NCBI GenBank assembly: GCA_963930655.1 | Contig: OZ005610.1 | Span: forward strand, 12,219,001 to 12,283,000 | Length of the DNA stretch: 64,000 nucleotides | Reading direction: 5' to 3' | Source: Myrica gale | Lineage: Eukaryota > Streptophyta > Magnoliopsida > Fagales > Myricaceae | Shown: positions 57,438-64,000 of the stretch, in pieces | Layout: each line of letters opens with the position of its first letter | Position numbering within the stretch: the first letter of the stretch is position 1 | Translations under genes and position numbers: made by a program | The notes under the pieces: model-generated | Told to the model about the DNA's origin: nothing | Databases searched by the model: none | Seen by the model: only the letters and a program-made list of their open reading frames with translations

Positions 57438-60400
57438 ATGCAGAGAATGGGGTACTCATTCCCGGAGGATGTGCTGGAGCACGTGTTCTCGTTCATACAG
57501 AGCGACAGGGACCGGAATGCAATCTCGATGGTGTGCAAGTCGTGGTACGAGATCGAGCGATGGAGCAGGAGGCGAGTGTTCATCGGAAACTGCTATGCGA
57601 TCAGCCCTAGGATGGTGATCCGAAGGTTCCCGGATGTGAGGTCTGTGGAGCTCAAGGGGAAGCCGCACTTCGCGGACTTCAACCTCGTCCCCGACGGTTG
57701 GGGAGGGTACGTCGCCCCGTGGATTACGGCGATGGCCGTGGGGTACCCGTGGCTCGAGGAGATTCGGTTGAAGCGGATGGTCATCACGGACGAGAGCTTA
57801 GAGCTCATCTCCAAGTCTTTCAAGAACTTCAAGGTCCTAGTGTTGTCCTCCTGCGAGGGCTTTAGCACTGAGGGCCTCGCCGCCATTGCTGCTAATTGCA
57901 GGTTTGGTTTTGTTTTCTTTGAACTTTTGTTTGTTTTAGCTGTGCTTGGCTGGTGTGAGAATGAGGGGAAGTGGAAATGAAGATTTTAGGTTTGTTTGTT
58001 ACGTGTGAGTCTGCTTCCGTGGATACGGAGAAAGGTGATTGGAAGGGAACATACAATTTTTGATCTTTGAAGTTATGTTGGTTTGACTTTAAGGTGAATG
58101 GGGAACTCGCTTTCTAAGCTGAGCTAAATGGTTAAGCGTGTTTCAGTTGAGTTAATACTTTTTTATTCAATGGAGAGCAAATGTTGACAACCTATCTTTT
58201 AAATGGTTAACATTTTTCAGTGTAACCTACATTTACTCGGTCTCGGCCGGCAGGTGCAGCATTGTTGTATTTTTGGGGTTTTACGGCGTTTTCTCTGAGC
58301 GATGAACCCAAAAGGAAAGACGTCCTTCGATCGATGTAGCTATTCTCTGATTTTTCCCTTGGGTGGTTTGAGATAGGAGTATGAATAGAAATTTTTTCTC
58401 GATCATGATGACATGATTGATTCGCATGCAAAAAGAAGAAAGTTGATTTCTTTGCATTTTCTGGTTTTAGTTTCAAAGTAATAGGAGATCCACGATGGTT
58501 AGAAAACGTTATGCTGTGGCTTCTCTGTTTTTGTATCTTGCAGATCTGGGAGACGACTTTTGTTTTGTTTTGTTTATTGGCTGATGTGGAAAATCTAGTC
58601 AAGATCACTTTAGCCTTTAGGTTGCTTGGCTAACCTTATTTTCTTGTGTTGTTTTGTTTGTTTATGGAAGTGTGTGGTGTGGGGTAGTTTCCAGAGTTTC
58701 AGATAGTTGTTTCTTGGACAGTGTGAGGTTTGTTTGAATTCTTCGATTGGCTTCTCTTTCGTACTTTACGTAGTCTTAGTCATAATAAAGGATCTTTGTA
58801 TTTGGCTATCATGTTTTTCATTGCAGATTCTGCTGTTCTCATGTTGTACTCTAGGTTATTGCATTTGGGGAAAAAGTCTGTTTGTATTCTTCTTTTCTAG
58901 GAAATGTGGGTTCATGGTTTGGATGAGAGTTTGTAGGCTCATCTGATGTTGGTTTAGTGCATATGTTACATAGATTAGGAACAAATGGTTTCCCTTTTCT
59001 AGTAATCTTTTTCTCTATTACTACTTGCGAGAGATGAAAGTCATCGTTTTAATTGTCAATTTAAAAACTTGCTGATATAGATAGGACGTCTGAGTTTTAT
59101 AACTGCAATACTTCAGTTGGTATCTTCTGTGAGTGCTGCTTTTCCCTTGGTTGTTATTGAGCATGTTTTTTGCTGACTTTGGCAGGAATTTGAGAGAGCT
59201 GGATTTGCAGGAGAGTGAAGTGGAAGACCTCAGTGGGCACTGGCTTAGTCTTTTTCCCGAGAACTACACCTCACTTGTGTCCCTTAACATTGCCTGCTTA
59301 GGGTGTGAGGTGAGTTTCTCTGCTCTGGAGCGCCTGGTGAGTACTTGCCCCAACTTGAGGACTCTTCGGCTCAACCGCACTGTGCCCCTTGATAAGCTTG
59401 CAAACCTACTTCGTAGAGCACCTCAGCTGGTTGAGTTAGGCACGGGGGCGTTCTCGTTTGAGTTGACACCTGGTGTTTTCTCAAAATTGTCTGGAGCTTT
59501 TACTGGATGCAAGGAACTGAAGAGCCTGTCTGGATTCTGGGATGTAGTCCCAGGCTATCTTCCAGCTGTTTACCCTATCTGCTCTAGGTTAACATCATTG
59601 AACTTGAGCTATGCTACTATCCGGAGCCCTGATCTGATCAAGCTAGTTAGCCAATGCCAGAATTTGCAGCGCTTATGGGTATTCTAATCTTTTAGATGAT
59701 GTTTATGTGTTGTTTATTTAATTTTTAATGAGTCTTCTGTTTGACTTCTGGAAACAAGTCTGTTCCTATTGCTTATTATTCTTTTTAAGCTAATCGAGGA
59801 CATGACTACAGGTGCTGGATTACATTGAAGATGCTGGCCTTGATGTCCTTGCAGCATCTTGCAAAGAACTGAGAGAATTGAGGGTATTTCCTTCCGATCC
59901 ATTTGGACCAGAACCAAATGTATCTTTGACAGAACAAGGTCTTGTCTCCGTTTCTGAAGGCTGCCCTAAGCTCCAATCAGTTCTATACTTCTGCCGTCAA
60001 ATGTGTAATGGTGCCTTGGTGACCATCGCCAGGAATCGGCCTAACATGACAACTTTTCGCCTGTGTATTATTGAACCCCAAACTCCTGATTACCTTACCC
60101 TTCAACCGCTTGATGCTGGATTTGGAGCCATTGTTCAGCACTGCAAGGATCTAAGAAGGCTCTCCCTTTCTGGTCTTCTTACTGATCGTGTGTTCGAGTA
60201 CATTGGGACTTATGGCAAAAATTTGGAAATGCTCTCTGTGGCTTTTGCTGGAGATAGTGATATAGGACTCCATCACGTACTTTCTGGTTGTCAGAACCTT
60301 CGGAAGCTGGAAATACGGGACTGCCCCTTTGGTGACAAGGCTCTTTTGGCCAATGCTGCGAAGTTGGAGACAATGCGATCCCTTTGGATGTCTTCTTGCT

Positions 60401-60609
60401 CTGTGAGTTATGGAGCATGTAAGCTGCTAGGTCAGAAGATGCCGAGGCTTAACGTTGAGGTTATTGATGAGAGGGGACCCCCAGATTCAAGGCCAGAAAG
60501 CTCCCCAGTTGAGAAGCTTTACATATGTAGAACAGTTGCTGGGCCGAGGTTTGACATGCCTGATTTTGTTTGGAGAATGGGTGAAGATTCTGCATTGAGG
60601 CTTTCTTGA
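57438..60609 (+). CDS. TIR1: TRANSPORT INHIBITOR RESPONSE 1 auxin receptor F-box protein, three exons
   Basis: Exons 57438-57901, 59186-59678, 59812-60609; total 1755 nt, 584 residues (Arabidopsis TIR1 594). The F-box is at residues 7-47 ([26 protein letters not shown]), followed by 18 LRRs. Key ligand-pocket residues are present one position earlier than in Arabidopsis: H77/F78/F81 (KPHFADF), R402 (TFRLCIIEP), R435/S437 (RRLSLSGLL). The protein binds auxin and Aux/IAA degrons and acts in SCF-TIR1 in the nucleus. Start chosen at ATG 57438 ([10 protein letters not shown]). SFSALERLV and the C-terminal [15 protein letters not shown] separate it from AFB2/3. The C-terminus is about 10 residues shorter than Arabidopsis. 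A miR393 site lies in exon 3. Complete as read. Confidence 0.97.
60367..60388 (+). promoter_or_regulatory. miR393 target site in TIR1 exon 3
   Basis: Eighteen consecutive bases, CAATGCGATCCCTTTGGA (60371-60388), are perfectly complementary to the 5' portion of miR393; mismatches fall only at its 3' end. The site codes TMRSLWM, the conserved miR393 position in TIR1/AFB genes, and would direct cleavage of the mRNA. Confidence 0.9.
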
Positions 60610-60837
60610 TGGTCCTCCCCATGTATTTACTTCCCAGATGTTAGGCCCCTTTAAATGGTGAATGGGTATAGCAGGTACATGCTCTATGTGGCACTCAATT
60701 GTTTCGTGTTTACTTTTATGTAAGTTAATATAATTGCAGCCGTGGAAGCAAGGTTGGGAGGGGTATACAGAGAGGCTCAAGGGCTCGATTGCCACTACTT
60801 TTAACCCTTGTACGAGCTATGAGATACCACTTGGTAA

Positions 60838-60843
60838 TTAATA
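60838..60843 (+). terminator. Candidate TIR1 poly(A) signal
   Basis: AATAAA about 230 bp after the TIR1 stop, in a T-rich context. Confidence 0.5.
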
Positions 60844-61553
60844 AAGATATCGAAACTCCTGTTGTTGTATGTGGACCTGATGGAGTTGTCCTTTTTTCTT
60901 TCGACAGTCAACATGTGTACTAGTGGCAGACTTGGGAATGTTCATGCATTCATATTTTCTTGTTTTCATCAGGAGGTAAATAATCTTGTGGACTCAGTTG
61001 TCTGCGGTGCTAGCCATCTGAAGGAATAAGTTTTATGCTCTGATACACTGTTGCAATTGTACTTGTAGTGTTGGATTCGAATCTCATTCTTTGACCTTTT
61101 CCATACATTTTCGTCTTTTCCCCATAATTAACAGAGTCGGTTTTTCTAAATTGAATCACATTGCACCATGGCCCCTTATAAAAGAGCCTTGAAATTCTGT
61201 TCTAGACTTGCCAACACTTGGTTTATATCTCGGTTGGAATATTGTGCAGTTCGTGCCTAAAGGATTCTTTTCCTGTTGTGCACGTTTTCAGTTCTTCCAA
61301 AATATTATCATATAAAAAACAGAAAGAAAATCAATCTGTTTAAGGTCTACGCCTAGAAGGTACTTCTGCTAGCAAAAAGCAAACAACCCTCTTGCTAGAA
61401 GATATTCCAATATCTGTGAAAGAGAAATCGAGCTTTTTAAGGGACCTGTGCTCACAAAATCCCGAGGAGTTGGTCTTAAAGACTTCATCTTGTCCTTTTA
61501 AGATTTTAAAGTTAAAATCTCACAGGTAGTGCTAACTTGTAGGATTGTCAGTG

Positions 61554-61722
61554 TGTTCGGTTAAGGTATTTTGTGATGATTTTTTGTGTTTTGAGAATTT
61601 TTATGTGATGTTAACTTTATTGGTATGCGTGTTGTAGTTATATTTATGTGGTGTGAAAAATGATGTTTGACTGTAGAATTCTGAGGATTCAAAAAATTCT
61701 GAAGATTCATAGTAAACGAACA
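61554..61722. mobile_element. MITE family A, copy 2
   Basis: 169 bp; ends TGTTCGGTTA and TAAACGAACA. Nearly identical to 8773-8923 over GTGTTTTGAGAATTTTTATG, TGATGTTAACTTTATTGGTA and TGCGTGTTGTAGTTATATTT. A small duplicated ATTCTGARGATTC at its right end explains the extra length. Confidence 0.8.
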
Positions 61723-63480
61723 GCCCCTAAAGTATTTAGTTTGATAATTGTTTGATTGTGTAAAATAAAAAAGTATATAAACTTCGAGATTATTATTATT
61801 TTTTAATCAAAACCTCCTTTTATTTCAAGACTTCGATATTAATTGATGTAGGCTACGATGGCTCGGACACTAAAAAAATTAAAATAAAATAAAACTCATC
61901 AACTAATACTTTTGGATGAGGCTAACAGGCCATCGATGGACAAGCCCCGAGTTTTACTGGACATCGGAGGAGAAGTGACTCATGAGTCATGAACCTCTGG
62001 TAAATGTTCTAAGCTATAAGGTGTGGTTACTTTCACTTTTTGTTCAACTCCATCGGGAGGAGAGGGAGAGGGAGAGGGAGTGAGAGAAGTTGCGAGCCTC
62101 GAGTCTCGACTGGTGAGCCACGTGATAGATTCGGTGACATTGGATGTTGTCCACAACTTTTTGCTTCATTCACGCTACTTTTCTACACACTCCACCTGAT
62201 AAATGACCCAGCAACCAAAGTAATCGTGCTACTCTCTCTCACTGAAGTCTGAATATCGGATGTTTGGCCGCAGAGATTAAAGGAAATTCCATGTAAACAA
62301 GTTAACAACATTACAAAACTTTGATAAAAAGAGGAAAACAGAGACAGATATCTGGACAAGTAAGACTGACAGCAACATAACACAGACACCCCCACCCCAC
62401 CAGACTGACTCGATAAACAGGATAAAAAAGAGGAAGGGAAAGAAAATGAAACAAATGAAAGAGAAGGTATCTGTGTAGGAAAGTGGCTGGCCTCCAGACA
62501 TTTTATATTGGTAGATGATGGCCACACGTTTTGTATTGATGATGGTCATCATTCATATTCTCTTATTACTGTTATTATCATTGCCTTTGCTGATTTCATA
62601 GCTCTGGTTTTATTCTTTCACCCCCACACTCATTATGATATCACAGTTTACTGATTCAATCTTGCATTATATATAAAGTTGCAAATGGGTCGGTTAAAGT
62701 TCCAGTGATTCCATTCATAGATGGCCCAGTTTTCTTTGGTACCAAAAGCCAGTGAAGATGTTGAAATTTCAATATGTATCTCAGATGAGTCTGATGTGGG
62801 TGCATCATGATTGTGGGCTTCCACTTCCGAGCTATAATATCATTATGGTCATAGCATCGAAAGAAATGCAGAATGGATTCCCATCCGATGATTCTACTTA
62901 TGTGTGAAAATGGGGTTTTGCGTCCTTGAGCTTCAGACCTCTGTTTGCCACCTAAATGAAAACAAGTGCCTTTTTGCTAAAGCTTAAGTTTACTTGAAAG
63001 AAAATTGTCCAAGACAGTTTTCACTTGTATCAATGGGCCTTGCTCTTCGACATGTTTTTTCCGAGTGCAAGTACTATGTTGCTGTTCGCAAATCGCAAAG
63101 ATATTGCTGTTCAACAGTATGGAACAGGCTTTGACTAATGGTTTAAGAAAGTCTAATGGGCTGCTACCCCTTCTTTCTCTTGGAAAGTGTTTTGAATGGA
63201 GATCCTCGAGATTTGCAGCAGAGTAACAAACTAAATAAAGAAAAATGCTTCAAGGGGTGTTACATAGTCGCTTTCCTTAAGACGATATTTGCCCCCACCA
63301 GTCTAGTATGTATATATAATGGTGTGTAATTGGGTTCAAGCAAGTTCGCCTCCCAGATACAATGAAGCCCAGATTACCAATCTGTTGTCTAACGGTGTTT
63401 TGCACTAACGAAGTTAGATTAGAATACCCTCATATTGTATTGTTGTAGCCAATAAATCAGAATTATACTTCTGCAGTAAA
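61723..63480. other. No gene recognised
   Basis: Includes a GGGAGA-type purine run at 62056-62083. Short ORFs (62040-62252, minus 62183-62527, 63005-63226) have no recognisable domain. Confidence 0.5.
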
Positions 63481-63861
63481 TAGAATATGATAATTTAAGT
63501 AAGAATAAAGTTTGTAGGAATATAGAATGCTTAGAAGAAAGAGAGACAAAGTTTTGGTACAATTTTCATTCTGTAAATTTTGCAAATGAGGATGCCTATT
63601 TATAGATTTTGAGACACATTTTCACCAAGTGAGGTGATTTTTTCTGAACAGGTGCCTCTTTGTGAATAAGTACTTTTTCGTCACCAAAGGATACCTCTTC
63701 ATGTGAAAAAGAACTTTTTCCATTAACGAATACCTCTTTATGTAAGAGGTGCTATTTCATTAATGGACATACAGTTTCAAACGAAAAAGATTGAATTTCG
63801 TCCATTAGATCAAAGATCACTTGATCTCGACCATTCATTCTCCAACCACTTGGGTGGGTTT

Positions 63862-64000
63862 GAGTGTTGAGCCCGAGAAAATACTTGTACGGTTCTCTAG
63901 CACCCGAAAGCTAGAGTGTAAGCTATTGGAGAATAGTGGAAAACCTCAAGGCTCGGTGAAATAAGCTTGATGGGTGGATGTAGGCTAGTTTGCCGAACCA
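63862..64000 (+). mobile_element. LTR fragment related to the NHX-intron solo LTR, cut by the window end
   Basis: Shares CCACTTGGGT, GGTTCTCTAGCACC-GAAAGC, TAGAGTGTA, CTCAAGGCT and GGATGTAGGC-GTTTGCCGAACCA with 17887-18040 in the same orientation. Sequence just upstream (63480-63860) does not match that LTR and contains a strong minus-strand TATA (CTATAAATAGG at 63596-63606), so it may be a different U3 or another element. Confidence 0.6.

Noticed and set aside
63005..63226. 73-residue ORF near the right end
   Set aside because: No domain or signal; flanked by stops and LTR-like sequence.
1..64000. CRISPR arrays, bacterial operons, tRNA or rRNA genes
   Set aside because: The tandem repeats lack unique spacers, the genes are intron-containing plant genes, and I saw no tRNA or rRNA sequence; the SINE candidate only resembles a tRNA promoter.

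Overview
The window is nuclear DNA from a eudicot plant. The genes have plant-specific structures with short exons and GT-AG introns (a 14-exon vacuolar antiporter, a 3-exon auxin-receptor gene, a 5-exon tubby gene). The intergenic space is AT-rich and packed with Copia, Gypsy, LINE, hAT, MULE and MITE sequence. The TE load suggests a medium to large, possibly woody, dicot genome; I cannot name the species.

Layout. 1-2.7 kb: minus-strand Ty3/Gypsy remnant running off the left edge (gag, primer-binding site, LTR with 70-bp repeats). 2.9-5.25 kb: SINE-like sequence and the 3' end of a LINE. 6.6-10 kb: two convergent genes, an AGP26-type arabinogalactan protein (+) and a NET3C-type actin-binding NAB-domain protein (-), whose first exon lies 1.7 kb from the second. 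12.5-26.5 kb: a complete vacuolar Na+(K+)/H+ antiporter gene (NHX1/2 type, -), 14 coding exons, with a solo LTR in intron 4 and a young Copia element that appears to sit in its 5'-UTR intron. 27.4-33.4 kb: DNA transposons (a MULE with long TIRs, a hAT element with a dead transposase gene, a fold-back element). 35.6-38.8 kb: tubby-like F-box gene (+). 40.2-40.8 kb: small Gly-rich, Cys-tailed protein gene (-). 41-57 kb: gene-poor, with LTR pieces, several MITE families, a gag-only Copia derivative nested in another repeat, and an internally deleted LINE bounded by a perfect 13-bp duplication. 57.4-60.6 kb: TIR1 auxin receptor gene (+) with a miR393 site. The last kilobases hold a MITE and an LTR related to the solo LTR in the antiporter.

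The host genes are not an operon-like system. AGP26, NET3C and TLP3 do keep the order I recall for Arabidopsis At2g47930-At2g47920-At2g47900, so this looks like conserved ancestral gene order opened up by transposons. I rebuilt exon structures by hand from reading frame, family conservation and splice dinucleotides; in every multi-exon gene the phases close and the total length matches the family. I do not see an undescribed molecular system here. The most interesting points are the TE-gene relationships at the antiporter, the possible gene-fragment capture in the MULE, and the Gly/Cys-rich small gene.
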